From the NCBI GenBank assembly GCA_014904985.1, contig MU129272.1, positions 1 through 39,621 on the forward strand: a stretch of DNA of 39,621 nucleotides. Reading direction: 5' to 3'. The DNA comes from Hydnum rufescens UP504 (lineage: Eukaryota; Basidiomycota; Agaricomycetes; Cantharellales; Hydnaceae). The position numbers and the translations under genes were made by a program. The notes under the pieces are model-generated. The model saw only the letters and a list, made by a program, of their open reading frames with translations, was not told the origin of the DNA and ran no database searches. This document shows positions 1 through 10,208 of this stretch, in pieces; positions within the stretch are counted from its first letter, which is position 1; every line of letters starts with the position of its first letter.

Positions 1-224
1 AACTCGGCCAGGGGGTGAACCGGAAGCAATGGGAAATGAAAGGGAAATGAAAAGGAAATGAAACCAAGATAGGGTTGGACCGGAGTCAAACCGGAATCAA
101 GCCGGAAGCAAAGTGGACTTGGGCGAGGGAAATAAGTGGAGAACCAGACTGGAGGTGGGCGGACGAGGACCGGAGTTGACCGGAGTAGACCGGAGTAGAC
201 CGGAGTTGGGGGCAAACCCTGACA
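1..224 (-). repeat. Probable LTR fragment with short tandem repeats
   Basis: Read on the minus strand, the segment begins at 224 with TGTCAGGGTTTGCCCCC, a TG start resembling LTR starts of fungal retroelements. It continues into tandem copies of a CCGGTCTACT-like unit (plus-strand positions about 169-206) and then TTTCATTTCCC units (about 29-65). The other end lies outside the window, so no partner LTR or target duplication can be seen. It could also be a plain minisatellite. Confidence 0.3.
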
Positions 225-344
225 CATAGGTATCTTTTGAGCCCTCAATCAAGACCTGCGACACCACCATACAAACATGCACCCCCAAACAAAAACCCAT
301 GAACTCCCTAGATGACAACCAGCCCTGGTACCGAGTACAAAACA
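225..344. other. Short unassigned flank
   Basis: No gene, repeat or motif is recognised here. Open frames in this stretch look random. Confidence 0.4.
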
Positions 345-378
345 GTACCACATACCCACTTTGGTGGGTGTGTGGTAC
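345..378. repeat. Hairpin followed by T-run (copy 1)
   Basis: GTACCACATACCCAC pairs with GTGGGTGTGTGGTAC across a 4-nt loop, with one G-T wobble. A run of nine T follows about 9 nt later. A near-identical hairpin with a T-run lies on the other side of the large retrotransposon at 13961-13996. Before that insertion the two would have been less than 200 bp apart, so they probably belong to one older MITE-like or satellite repeat. Confidence 0.5.
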
Positions 379-413
379 TACAAGGCTTTTTTTTTAAATT
401 TCTATATCTACAA

Positions 414-453
414 TGATGCAAAAGGAGCTGCACAAGCTGCACCTTTTGCATCA
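414..453. repeat. Perfect 12-bp stem hairpin
   Basis: TGATGCAAAAGG at 414-425 is exactly complementary to CCTTTTGCATCA at 442-453. The spacer contains a further GCTGCA/TGCAGC-like pairing. A T-run follows. Seen directly; function unknown. It may be a remnant of a small foldback element. Confidence 0.5.
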
Positions 454-502
454 CTTAGTTTTTTTTACTAACTAGGATCCAAATTGAAGCACAGCAAACA
501 CA

Positions 503-507
503 ACCTG
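503..507. repeat. Target-site duplication ACCTG, left copy
   Basis: ACCTG directly precedes the left LTR and recurs directly after the right LTR. Five bases is the usual duplication for Ty3/gypsy integrase. Confidence 0.9.
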
Positions 508-1085
508 TGTAATATCGTGTTATTCAACTTCGAATATATGTGGGAGTCGTCGTTAGACGAGGCGGAGTCGATGTTCCTGTAAACAGAAGGAAGAGAGAAA
601 TCCTCCTGCTCTATGCACTGGCTTCGAGTGGGCGGACCACACACGAGGCTAAGCACTGGCTTCACCTCATACGTGGGAGAAGCGGAGGGAGAGGGGGAAG
701 GAATGTGGGAGGTGTGGTAGTAGCTGGCGAAAGGGCCAGACTACTATCTAAGGGCAAAGGGATGATCAGCTGATAAAGTGGGGATAGGGAGCTTACTTAG
801 TAGAGTTGCGCTCATACGCAACTCTCCCTTATCCTTCTTAACACCATGCTCTGTGGCAACGGTTTGGGTAGCTTCGCCGAGTGAGTCGTATGCGACTAGG
901 TTGTGTGGCTGCGTAGTTTCACGGGTCTCACAAGAGCAAAGGAGTCCGGGCAAAAGATGCATTTGATTCCGCCGCACCAGCGACTTAGAATCGTCACAGC
1001 CACGCTATTATGTAATCGTACAGAGGACGGGACGAACGGGGAAATAACAATTATGTACATATGGAACCTTGAGTACTATATTACA
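508..1085 (-). repeat. 3' LTR of the gypsy element
   Basis: 578 bp, TG to CA, with terminal inverted TGTAATAT/ATATTACA. It aligns without gaps to 13339-13916, with about 43 substitutions, all but one transitions. Compared with the right copy it has more TpG/CpA where that copy keeps CpG, and vice versa, so both have decayed independently. On the sense strand a G-run (complement of 1089-1094) lies just upstream and may be the polypurine tract. Confidence 0.95.
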
Positions 1086-1104
1086 GAGCCCCCCAGCGTG
1101 GATG

Positions 1105-3658
1105 CTATGATTCTTGCTCCAGGAGACCGAGGTCTTTGATACCTAGGTCATCCAACATAATCTCATACCTTTCGAACCACCCATTCCATCTAAATTGTTC
1201 ACCAGCGTACGTGCCCCGGGCCCCAATAGAGGTAGGGTCGACTTCCGGGATGGCGTGAGCTAGCCACACGAGGACGTCACGATGGGGGCCTAGGAACGGG
1301 ATTTGCATGTTGAATTTGATGGGATCTTCGTATGATAGATGTTTCCCGAGTACCCCTAATACCTCGTTCGTGGCCTTGATGATCTGAGCAGTGAACGGAT
1401 GTTTGATAGGCTTGAGATGATTCACCCTCTGCTTAAGATATCACATCATGATTAGGGGTGAGATCAAGTATCGCGACATGAGGCTTTGCGAGGTCCCGAA
1501 AATCTGAGGGGGGCCTTGGGGGTAGAACACCTGCATGAGGTCGGCCGATTTGAACGTTGTGCCAGGGGGGTGAGTTAGACTGCCGCTTATGAGGACCATT
1601 TCTGGGATAGGACATTCATTTTTACGCCCAGTGCGATGTATCTTGACTGTCTCTAAGATCTGGTTCTGTACTTCCTCACTCCATGTGTGATATTTTCCTT
1701 CCTTGTATGGCTGGGCGCGTGCTGAGGGCTCCGAGGGGTAGAACTTCACTGCCCCTTTTTGGCTCTCAAGGGCCCTGCGTGTGCGGTCTCGCAGCGTAAA
1801 GACTAGGATGAGCCGGGTTCTTCATAGAGCCACTCTTTGACCCCAGAACCGTAGCGTTCAACTAGTTCCTCCTCCAATTGCCTAGGGGAATTCAAGTACA
1901 CAAATGGGGATAATTCCACTGGGAACCTCTCCATTCACGTCTCGGTTTCTCCCCAGATTTCATCAGGGTCAGTGGTAGGTGGCACATTCCCCGATTCTTT
2001 GGTGATGGACTCGTTGGACAGGAGAGCGGCCCCTTCCGGCAGGGTGAAATCGCCATCCTCTTGAGATTCAAAGTCTTCGTATGGTGCGAGTTCTTCCTCA
2101 GGATAGGAAGGGGCGTCGTGTCGCTGGCGTACTCGTCTCTCCTCTGGTGATTCAGCACGGGACCTTCTTGCTGCACCTGGAGTGGAGGGGTAACAGAGGT
2201 CTACATCCTCAAGGCGCTCCAGCAGAGCAGGGGGAGCGCCGTGAGTGCAGATGGAAGGGTCAATTAAGCATGCCGCCAACTCCATGCGTAGGGTTGGTTC
2301 AGGGAAAGGTTTGGGCTCACGCCATTCATATCCCTTGCGTTCCATCCATTCGCGACACATTGGGTAATTCTGGTGGAGGAAGGCCAGGGGGGAGGAGAGA
2401 ATTCATGATCGGCCCACTTGGTCAGGGGTAACGTCGCCTCTCCTAAACATTCCTGCAGCTCCTTCAGCACTGGCAGGTAGTTACCTTCCTGGATCTGCGA
2501 CAGCCATCGGAGCAGCCCCTCCAGGTAGACTTCCCCTGGTGGACCCCAGGCTTTGTGGAAGTACGCTGGGTGATGTCGGTAGTAAGGGCCGGTGTGCCTC
2601 GTCTCCTGCGGGTGATTTTTCTTCATTACCCATGCATATTCCGGTGGGCCCACCAAACGTTGAGAGAACTGCTCTCGGACGTTCTGCTCGAACCTCTCCT
2701 GGACGACCTTACGAGGGTAAGGGTCCGTCATTCTCCAGGAGGGGTGCTTTTCACGGATCTCTCGTTCGGCCGCAATCCACAAGGGCGAGTTTTGAGTCGT
2801 TCCCCTGGGGAGAAGCTCGAGGGGAGGGTTCTTGTTCTCGATTTCCATCGCCCATATTGGGACTCCCAATTGCGCGAGTCCCTCACCGATGAGTCAGGAG
2901 CGAGCATCCTGTTTTGATATGATGAGTCTGGCGAGGCGCACTGTCATCTGGAACTGCAGGGGGTGGAGCCGTTCCTTGAAGCAGATGATGTATAATATGA
3001 CGCGGAAGGCCATATTGGCGAACCCTGTCACGTCAAGTACTCTTCTTCGAATCTCCTGGGCGACGTGGATGGCCTTCCAAGCTGGGGTGGGAGTCGATCC
3101 CTGCTGTAGGAGGTACATCCATGTGGAGCCAAAGTGCCAGTCCCAATCGTAGGCGGAGGGAAGGAGGATGTGGAATCGGTTCGTAATCTGGTCTATGCAT
3201 CTAATACAACGCAGCATCGCATGGCTAGCATCCCAGGCATCATTCAGGAATTTGATCGACAGGGAGCGAAGTTGAGGGTTCAGCCCCCATGCTTGGAGGA
3301 GGTGGACATGAGGGTCGAAGTCAAACTGGCTGACATCAAAGGGAATGAAGGCACGGTGCAGTGGGAAGGGGAAGTTCTTAGGAAGTAACTGGGTGCGATA
3401 CGTCCATTCGAACTTTCCCAACCGTCCCCATTCATCCAAGTGCTCCCATCTGTAGCCATAGGGATCTTTAGCAAATGGAGCTTGACCTTGGACCCGAGGA
3501 AAGGCTCCGGCAAGGTTCAGAGTAGTTAGGCTGTAGACGTAAAAATACCCACAGCTCTCAAGCGATAGGTATTTGGCAGGGTGCTGTTCGGGGTTATCCT
3601 CTTCATCGCCGTATTGTGCGTAGTAGGGATCCGAGGGATCTGTACCCTCTCCAGGCAT
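1105..3658 (-). pseudogene. Accessory ORF of the gypsy element (about 850 codons, unknown family, broken)
   Basis: One long reading frame lies between pol and the 3' LTR on the same strand as pol. It starts at an ATG at 3658 (an out-of-frame ATG sits 5 nt upstream) and ends with a normal stop at 1105. It is interrupted by three in-frame TGA codons (2894, 1935, 1441), each readable as a decayed CGA, and by two single-base frame breaks in short C/G runs (about 2386-2392 and 1813-1817). The protein is rich in W, Y, H and P (for example DPYGYRWEHLDEW, AYDWDWHFGSTW) with an acidic middle part (EEELAPYEDFESQEDGD). I see no signal peptide, clear membrane segment, or catalytic motif, so the env-like position is not supported by an env-like sequence. 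Its continuity across 2.5 kb argues for past selection. Function unknown. Confidence 0.75.
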
Positions 3659-3867
3659 GGCATAGTGGTATAGAAGAAGGGTTAGGAGCTCCGATGACTG
3701 TCAAATCAAAATCTGGTTCAGCCAGTGTGTAGATAGGAGACTGTGTTTCTGTTTATTCAAATGGGTTGGTTCACTTCGATGGTTGATCACTCTCTGCAAG
3801 ATATGTATGTGTTTATTGGAGAATGGAATGTGATATGGACTAGCAATAGTCAATGATATATCGTAGA

Positions 3868-3985
3868 TGCTTATAGGAAGGCTTATACGTTGTATGGAAT
3901 GCTTATAGAAAGGCTTATATGTGGAGGATGCTTATAGGAAGGCTTATACGTCTGGGATGCTTGTGGAAAGGCTTATACATGTTCG
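3868..3985. repeat. Four copies of a ~30-bp tandem repeat
   Basis: Units beginning ATGCTTATAGGAAGGCTTAT start at 3868, 3899, 3928 and 3957 (spacings 31, 29, 29). They lie in the putative leader of the accessory ORF. Function unknown. Confidence 0.75.
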
Positions 3986-4371
3986 TGTTGCGTTTGTTTG
4001 TTTACTGATATTTGTGTGTCCTCGTTTACGTCCTCCTAGTCAAAATGCGGATATCTGTGGGCTATAGAATGGTCAGTGCTTGATTAGTTTGGTTAGTATG
4101 CTTCAATCTTCTTTCCTGACTCGTATTTCGTTATGCTTACTTTTTCCTTGGATGTCCAGCAACTCTAACCTTAGGTTCTGCAACTATCCTTGGCTTCAGT
4201 ATTTCGCGTAGATGGCTTCCAGTAACTTGGTCTCAACAACCTTGAAGATGACTTAGCTCCAGATGGCTTTAGATAGACAGTTCTTTAGATATTAAGCAGA
4301 ATGGTAGACAGTAGTTGACAGTGGTTGATTTCCAGAGTGAGGAGATGGGGGGAAACAAGAAAATCTGCTAG

Positions 4372-4379
4372 CTTATATA
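4372..4379 (-). promoter_or_regulatory. Candidate TATA box upstream of accessory ORF
   Basis: TATATAAG on the minus strand, about 65 bp downstream of the TGATGTCA cluster and about 710 bp before the accessory ORF start. A TATA element at this spacing from an activator cluster is promoter-like, but no transcription start can be shown from sequence alone. The long leader may contain an unrecognised intron. Confidence 0.4.
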
Positions 4380-4442
4380 CCTATCTGAAGGTGGCTGTGC
4401 ATGGAGCAAGAACAAAAGAGTAATAAAGCTATGAGATCATAG

Positions 4443-4647
4443 TGATGTCATGGGGGAGTCATAGTGGAGTAGAACAAAAGAGTAATAAAGAAATGATGTC
4501 ATAATGCGGTCATAGCTGAGTCATCCATAGAGTGTGATGTCATAGTGAAGTCATAGTGATGTCATTCATAAAGAGAACAAAAGGATTCATAAAGGGAATG
4601 ATGTCACTAATTTGCTGAGCTTGTGGAGTGGTTGGAGCATGATGTCA
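4443..4647 (-). promoter_or_regulatory. Cluster of six CRE-like TGATGTCA motifs
   Basis: TGATGTCA occurs at 4443, 4494, 4535, 4557, 4599 and 4640. It is one transition from the ATF/CREB consensus TGACGTCA, and that transition is at its CpG, so the ancestral sites may have been consensus CRE sites. Binding by a bZIP factor is inference. Confidence 0.45.
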
Positions 4648-4830
4648 CTGATCTTGTGATGTGTTTTGGGGCTCATGGGAAGCGAAATTAAAGGACATCT
4701 CCGGGTTCTGGAGATTAATCTGAGCATAGTCCAGTGGTTAAGGTGTTTTTGTTACTGGTTAATAAAAGGAACAAGTGCATGGTGTGGGATTCGATGCAGA
4801 GACAGCAGTTTGTATCCTTAATAGGTGTGC

Positions 4831-5310
4831 TTGGTATCATTCAATGCGTATTTTTAACAGCTTTCTGGGCACGGTGGTTCCGAGCAGATCCGGTGTAAAC
4901 TGACGGAGAAATTCGTTTTTTACTGATGGGTGTTAATTCTGATAGTAATATCGTTCTGTAGAGTTCAGTTTTAATCTGTTCTTCGCGTGCTCAGTACCGT
5001 TGGATGCGGATTTTTTATATCTTTCTAGGCGCGGTTGTTCCGAGAGTATTGAATGCGAACTGACGGAGGTATTCGTTTTTTACTGGAAATCCTGGATTTT
5101 AATAATAAAATTGGCCTGGAGAGTGCAGTTTCGGTCCGTTCAACTTGTGTTTGGTACCGTTCGAAAGGTGTGAATCGTAGCTTTCTAAGCGTTATATGGG
5201 CGTACCTCTCCGATCAAAACTGACGGAGTTATAAAACAAATTTCGTTTCTGCGCGTAGCCGTAATTAATCTCATAATCGGTCATGTGATCGTCCAATGGC
5301 TGGAAGTTGT
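4831..5310. repeat. Three degenerate ~160-bp tandem repeats
   Basis: The unit starts with TTGGTACCGTTCGATGCG-like sequence at 4831, 4991 and 5151, exactly 160 bp apart. It contains AGCTTTCTGGGCGCGGT and AAACTGACGGAG cores. The same unit occurs twice at 17677 and 17839, inside another element. Confidence 0.75.
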
Positions 5311-5595
5311 GTAATTTCGCTTTTTCTGATACTGGATGTTTTTATCTTCCACAGCGGCGACCTCGCCTGATGCCCTTATGTCTTCTGGGGCCTGGATGCT
5401 GCATAAGTACTGTCAGTGGGGTTAGCTGCTGGTAAAGGGAGGACTGGGAAGGGGAGTAAGCGAGAACGCGGAAGAGAGGCAGTAGGAAGTGGGGAAGAGG
5501 AGATTGAGGGAGCCAAGGGGCTTTTCTTTTTTTTTTAAGTTGCGGAGATGGGGGCAAGGGAGCTTCACCGTTGCCTCGTGGGGTCTGCGAGTACT

Positions 5596-6018
5596 CTAGG
5601 CACGCTCCTCCAGGGTCCTGCGATACTCCCTGAGCCTGGAGAAAGCGTTCCGTAGCCCGGGTTCTGACTTGCAGGTATCATGCTCTGGCCCATAGCCCTT
5701 CCATCTTACGAGATACTCTCTTCTTCGTTTCCATGGATTGTATCGATGCCCGACTATTCTTTCTACTTTGTACTCTTCTTCTGCGGCTAATTCTCTCATT
5801 TCTGGGAGCTTCGCTTGTTCTTCTGCCTGGTTGTTGCGGTAGTATTTCGTTAGATGTTGTATATTTATAACAGGGTGCATCTTATACTCGGGCGGTATCT
5901 GGAGGCAATATACTATGGGGTTGATCTTTTCTGAGACCAGGAAAGGGCCTATGTGACGTTGTACTAGCTTTCGCCCTGTCCCTTGTACGTCCACTAGCTC
6001 CAAGGAATGAGGATTCAC
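5596..6018 (-). CDS. Pol C-terminus with chromodomain
   Basis: The 140-codon stretch is the end of the gypsy polyprotein and is in frame with the integrase upstream. It contains the chromovirus linker (RHIGPFLVSEKINP, then HPVINIQHL) and a chromodomain from about residue 81 (EYKVERIVGHR, then EYLVRWKGYG), ending in a natural TAG. Chromodomains bind modified histone tails and direct integration to heterochromatin. The third aromatic position, usually in a DTWEPE motif, reads DTCKSE here, so the cage may be imperfect. An in-frame TGA at 6055-6057 separates this part from the integrase core in the present copy. Confidence 0.85.
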   Translation of the reverse strand: MNPHSLELVDVQGTGRKLVQRHIGPFLVSEKINPIVYCLQIPPEYKMHPVINIQHLTKYYRNNQAEEQAKLPEMRELAAEEEYKVERIVGHRYNPWKRRREYLVRWKGYGPEHDTCKSEPGLRNAFSRLREYRRTLEERA

Positions 6019-6057
6019 TAGAACCTCATCCCCTTCTTCGAACTCCTCGTCGCATCA

Positions 6058-7089
6058 TCTAAGATCATAAGCTTTGGCTTGCCTGGCTTGGGCTCGTACT
6101 AAAGCGTCCCTTGCTCAGGATTGGTGCACCTCGAGCTCATTGATAAAGGCTGTCGCTGCTACACCGTTGGGCTCAATCCGGGTGATTCCTCTCTTTACTG
6201 GGTCTATTGCTACTGCTTTCATCTGAGGTGCATACCCGTGCAATAGGAAGAAGGGTGAATAGCCTGTGGAGGAGTGTGGTGTAGCATTGTGGGCCATCCC
6301 TAGCATCCCTAGCCACTGGGCCCAGGAGCTACGATTACCCATGGTATATGCTCGTAATGCTACCTCCAGTGTGTCATTAGCCTTCTCGGTCTGCCCATCC
6401 ATTTGGGGGTGATGTGAAGTCGAGAGTAGTAGGCCCAAGTCTAAGTGCTTGGCCACTGACGCCCAGAAAAACTTGGCCCACCTGGCATCTCGATCGGCGA
6501 TCATTTGGCGGGGGATACCATATTTTAGAACCAGGTGTCACACGAATAGCTTCGCGAACCCCTCCTGCTTTAGATTGGAAGTCGTGGGGAGGTACTGGAC
6601 GAACTTCGTAAGCTTGTCTACGATCACTAATACTGTGTCGAACCCCTCCAACTTCAGGAGGCCCATAATCAGATCTAGTGTAACTACTTCAAATGGAAGC
6701 AGCGGGATTGCGTGGGGGCATAGCTTTCCCATGGGGCCACATTTGTCCGACTTGGTCTTTTGGCAGATGTCACATGTTCTCATAAATTCTATGACATCCA
6801 CCCACATTCTGGGCCAGTAGAATCTCACAGCTAGCTTGTGAAACAGCCGGGAAGATCCTGTGTGCGCTGCTTCCCAGGGTGACTCGTGAGAATCTTGGAT
6901 TATTTTCCTCACTTCCGACTTGGGTACACATAAGTGGGCGACCCAATTGGCATCGTGGAAGATGAGGAGGCCCTCCTCTGATCAATAGAAGCGTCGTGCT
7001 GCTGAGAGCTCCTCTTCGTTGTCGACAGCTTCTTTCCATGGCTGCTTGAAGCTGGGATCATCCTGATATCCTTGGATGAAGGCTTCTGT
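6058..7089 (-). pseudogene. Gypsy integrase (HHCC zinc domain and DDE core), broken by TGA codons
   Basis: One continuous frame holds the zinc-binding domain (histidines in SHESPWEAAHTG, cysteines in CDIC) and the rve core. Acidic residues are visible in VTLDLIMG, IADRDARW and the GQTEKAND helix, giving the D,D,E triad. The enzyme would insert the element DNA into the genome. In-frame TGA stops occur at 6982, 6538 and 6115, each fitting a former arginine CGA. No other type of stop is present. Reading continues without a gap from the RNase H region and into the chromodomain. Confidence 0.88.
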
Positions 7090-8457
7090 TCATGTGGGGC
7101 TGATGGAGATATCCAGTGTCCGGGGCATCCATTCTTGACCAGGGGGATTGGACGTCTTACCCCTCCACCTCGCTGCTACTTCTAGCTCATCTGCTGTTGT
7201 CGGAGGTATCCTTTCCGACTTCTTTTTGGCTTGTGCTCGTGTTGATAGAAACGCTGCTCGTTCTGCTGGTCTCCTTTCTACGACGTCTCCCCACGTGAAT
7301 AAGGGTTGCGCCGGGAGTTGGCTTGGTAAAGCCAGGGAGTTGTCTTCAATGGGTGATTGATGTGGCGGGATTTGTCGCAGCCTGGAGAGCAGATCTACGT
7401 TTGAGTGTACAACTCCTGCTCGATGTACTATATCCAAGCCTGGGTATGCTGCGAACACTGCCCCCCACGCCGCGAGACACCTGTTGGCATTCTCGTAGGT
7501 TCGAGCCCACTGTAGGGCCGCGTGATCCGTAATTACTATGTTCTTTTCGCCTTCGATAAACAGTTGGAATCACACTAGTGCTTCCTTAACTCCCAGAGCT
7601 TCCCTTTCGGTCGCTGAGTAGTTCCTTTTGGCTGACTTCAGAGATCTGCTCCAGTAGGCAATCACTCACTCGATGTTGACTATTGTGTCTTCTACTCTTT
7701 CGGCCCAAGAACCTGGATTGGGTACATTGTTTGTATTCTTCGAGACTTGACGGGCTAGTTTTGGGACCGGTTCGCCCTTGGCATGGGCATCTACAACCTT
7801 ATCGTAGGTCTTCGTGCCTTTCAGATCTCGTAGGGCAATGGGCTGTACCTGCTGTAGACTAGCTCCCATCGCTACGTCAGAGGCATCAGAGTATATGCGA
7901 TATGGTTTTCCAGGCATCGCGTGCCCCAGTACAGGGGCTGAGATGAGTCCTTCCTTAATGTCTTCGAAGGCCCGTTCCTGTTCTGCCCCCCAGATCCAGC
8001 TCATGCTTTTTTGTAATAATTCAAATAATGGCGCGGCCCGCTCTGAATAGTGGGGTATGTAGTGCGAGAAATAGATGGCCATTCCTAAGAACATTTGTAG
8101 TGTGGTTTTATTATGGGGTGAGCCAAGCCTGTAATGGCTTTGATTTTTTCCTTGTGTGTTGACAGCCCCAGCCGGGAGACTTTTTGTCCTAGTAGCAGGA
8201 TAAAGGTATACATGAAATGACATTTCTTTGGTGCTAGAGTCAGCTTGGCTTCTGCACAAGCCTGGAGGACTTGGTTGAGATGCTCCAGGTGCTCCTCGTA
8301 TGATTTCGAGTACACCACTATATCGTCTATGTAGACTAGTGAGAATATCCATAGAAAAGGGGCTAGGATAGATTGCATCATCCTCTGGAAAATGGAGGGG
8401 CCATTCCTGAGGCCAAAGGGCATCCGTTTGAACTGCCAAAGCCCTCGATGTGAACAA
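7090..8457 (-). pseudogene. Gypsy RNase H domain and connection to integrase, broken by TGA codons
   Basis: The frame begins in the RT thumb/connection (LGMAIYFSHYIPHYSERAAP) and continues into a Ty3-type RNase H. Acidic catalytic residues are recognisable in YSDASDVAMGA, SATEREALG, VITDHAALQW and NVDLLSR. In-frame TGA codons at 7666, 7570 and 7090 interrupt it. It removes RNA from the RNA-DNA hybrid during reverse transcription. The upstream RT lies in another frame; the shift is a single base near 8108-8120. Confidence 0.85.
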
Positions 8458-9572
8458 AAAGCTGTCTTCTCTTTATCATCCTCATCCATTGTCATCTGAT
8501 GAAATCCTGCTAGTGTGTCGAGGGCGGACAGAACCTGCGATCTGGACAGAGCTTGCAGGATCTCGGCTTGCCGTGGGATTGGGAACTCGTCTGGTATAGT
8601 CATAGCGTTGAGTTTCTGGTAATCCACACAAAACCTCGGTTTCCCATTCCTGTATGCTATTACTATGGGGGCAGCCCAAGGACTTTTCGAGGGTTCTACT
8701 ACTTCTTGACAGATCCACTTATCCATCTGCTTGTCGATCACCAGTCTTTTCGCTGGGGAGGCCCCATACATCGGCATGGAGACTGGGTGGGCCTCCTCTT
8801 TCGTGTGGATCTTAGCGATCATATCCAACGTCCCCAGGCAATCATTGAAACCAAAGGCCTGAATGTGTTTTCTGATCAGCTTCAGTGTCTTCGCTCGTAT
8901 GTCCGAAGGAGCGTCTGGAGCTATGTCTATAAGCTCCTCCAGCTTCCTTGATTCATACATCATTGGATCCATGGGTTCTGACATCTTGGGGCCCCACAGC
9001 TCATCAGGATCATCAGGTTTGGGGGGGATCTCCAGCGCTCGCGACTTCGCCAGCGCTTGATCGGATAGGTCCCTGTCCCCTAACGATCCCCGGGCTATCT
9101 TCTGCACTACTTGGGCGTAGGCTCTCAAACGTTGCATCTGCTCGTCGTCCTTGGCTCCATCGAAGTATTGCTCAGGGTTGTGTAGCACGCCTAGTACGTC
9201 ACCCCTGCAAATCCATTCCACAGAGGGGGATGTATTAGCTACAGGTACTGTGAGCTCTTCCGACTTGAGCAGCATCGAAGGGGCTGCCAGGAAGCAACCA
9301 TTGCTCATGGAGAGCATGACCCTCTCCATGAACCACTCATCGCGCCCCTTAGCTGGACCTTCCATGGGAACCCTGGCGACCCAACCAGAACGGATCCTCA
9401 TGTCCCTTGCAGCTTTCAGCAAGCGGGGTGTGCATCGGTGTTCTTGGTCATTGGTAGGGTTCCTGGAAGCGGCTAGGTATGCGGCGCGATTTTTTATCTC
9501 TGGAGGATGCGCAGCCGAACCTGGAACTTCTCTGGTGAAAAGGGGGTTGAGTAGGTGAGGACATCGAACCAT
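8085..9572 (-). pseudogene. Gypsy reverse transcriptase
   Basis: An open stretch of 495 codons carries the RT fingers, palm and thumb: KPRFCVDYQKLNAMT, the SALDTLAGFHQM segment with a catalytic D, the MPFGLRNGPSIFQRMM segment, and the YIDDIVVYSK active site (8322-8333). All key aspartates are present. The first ~150 residues are the protease-RT linker. Frame breaks near 9490-9560 (from protease) and 8108-8120 (to RNase H) are each one base, so the ancestral gene was one pol frame. Confidence 0.92.
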
Positions 9573-10012
9573 TCCCCTGGCTGGTTAATCGCCAGGCACA
9601 TTTCCTGTGCTGTCCTCAGCACCAAGACTTTGTAATTAACCTGGAAGTCTTCTCCTAGTAGTACTGGGACATTCATGCCTGGGATCACGTAGGCTTCTTC
9701 AACAAATTCCAGGACTCAGTTATTTGTCGTGGGCATGAAGACACGAAGGTTTATAAAACCCAGAATCTTTGCTTGGTTGGTGAGCTCGAAGAGGCTAAGT
9801 TTCATTCCCTTTTGTAGTTTCAGGCGGTACTCTAGGGTGTTGTAGTATTCCTCCGATATCAGGGTGATGTCGGCACCTGAATCCAGTCGTAACTGTACTT
9901 CGGGACTCGAAAGAGACCCTAAGCGGCCCCCATACACGCTGAGAGCTGTAATACCGAGGGCAGATTTCCCTGGGGGTGTAGTCCTAGCTTTATGACAACG
10001 AATGACCTTCAC
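9494..10012 (-). pseudogene. Gypsy aspartic protease
   Basis: The frame holds the retropepsin active site VQLRLDSGADITLIS and a downstream hydrophobic flap region, then VPVLLGEDF before the RT linker. It would mature Gag and Pol. One TGA at 9716, read as a former CGA, interrupts the domain between active site and C-terminus. A one-base frame break close to 9500 separates it from RT. Confidence 0.85.
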
Positions 10013-10208
10013 TGGAGGGTCATTCGGTGTTTCTCAAAATCCGGGCAGAGGGCCCTTGGCTGACATCGACCTTGTCGCCGTGGCTGCGACCCTTCTATAC
10101 GTTCTTTCGAGGTCCTTGGAAGCTCATTTCTCTGGTGGCTTCTTCGGCGGGTCCAGGGGGACTTTTACAGGAGGGGGAAGCAGTATATTACTCGTCGCTA
10201 TATTTACA

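Larger units (their letters stand above)
3659..5595 (-). other. Long non-coding module between pol and accessory ORF
   Basis: About 1.9 kb without a convincing coding frame. In sense direction it holds three ~160-bp tandem repeats (4831-5310), a cluster of six TGATGTCA motifs (4443-4647), a TATA box (4372-4379) and four ~30-bp tandem repeats (3868-3985). The order of motif cluster, TATA box, leader and ORF resembles a promoter for the accessory ORF. Confidence 0.6.

Noticed and set aside
1105..3658. Env-like protein for the accessory ORF
   Set aside because: The position fits, but no signal peptide, transmembrane segment or cleavage site is visible.
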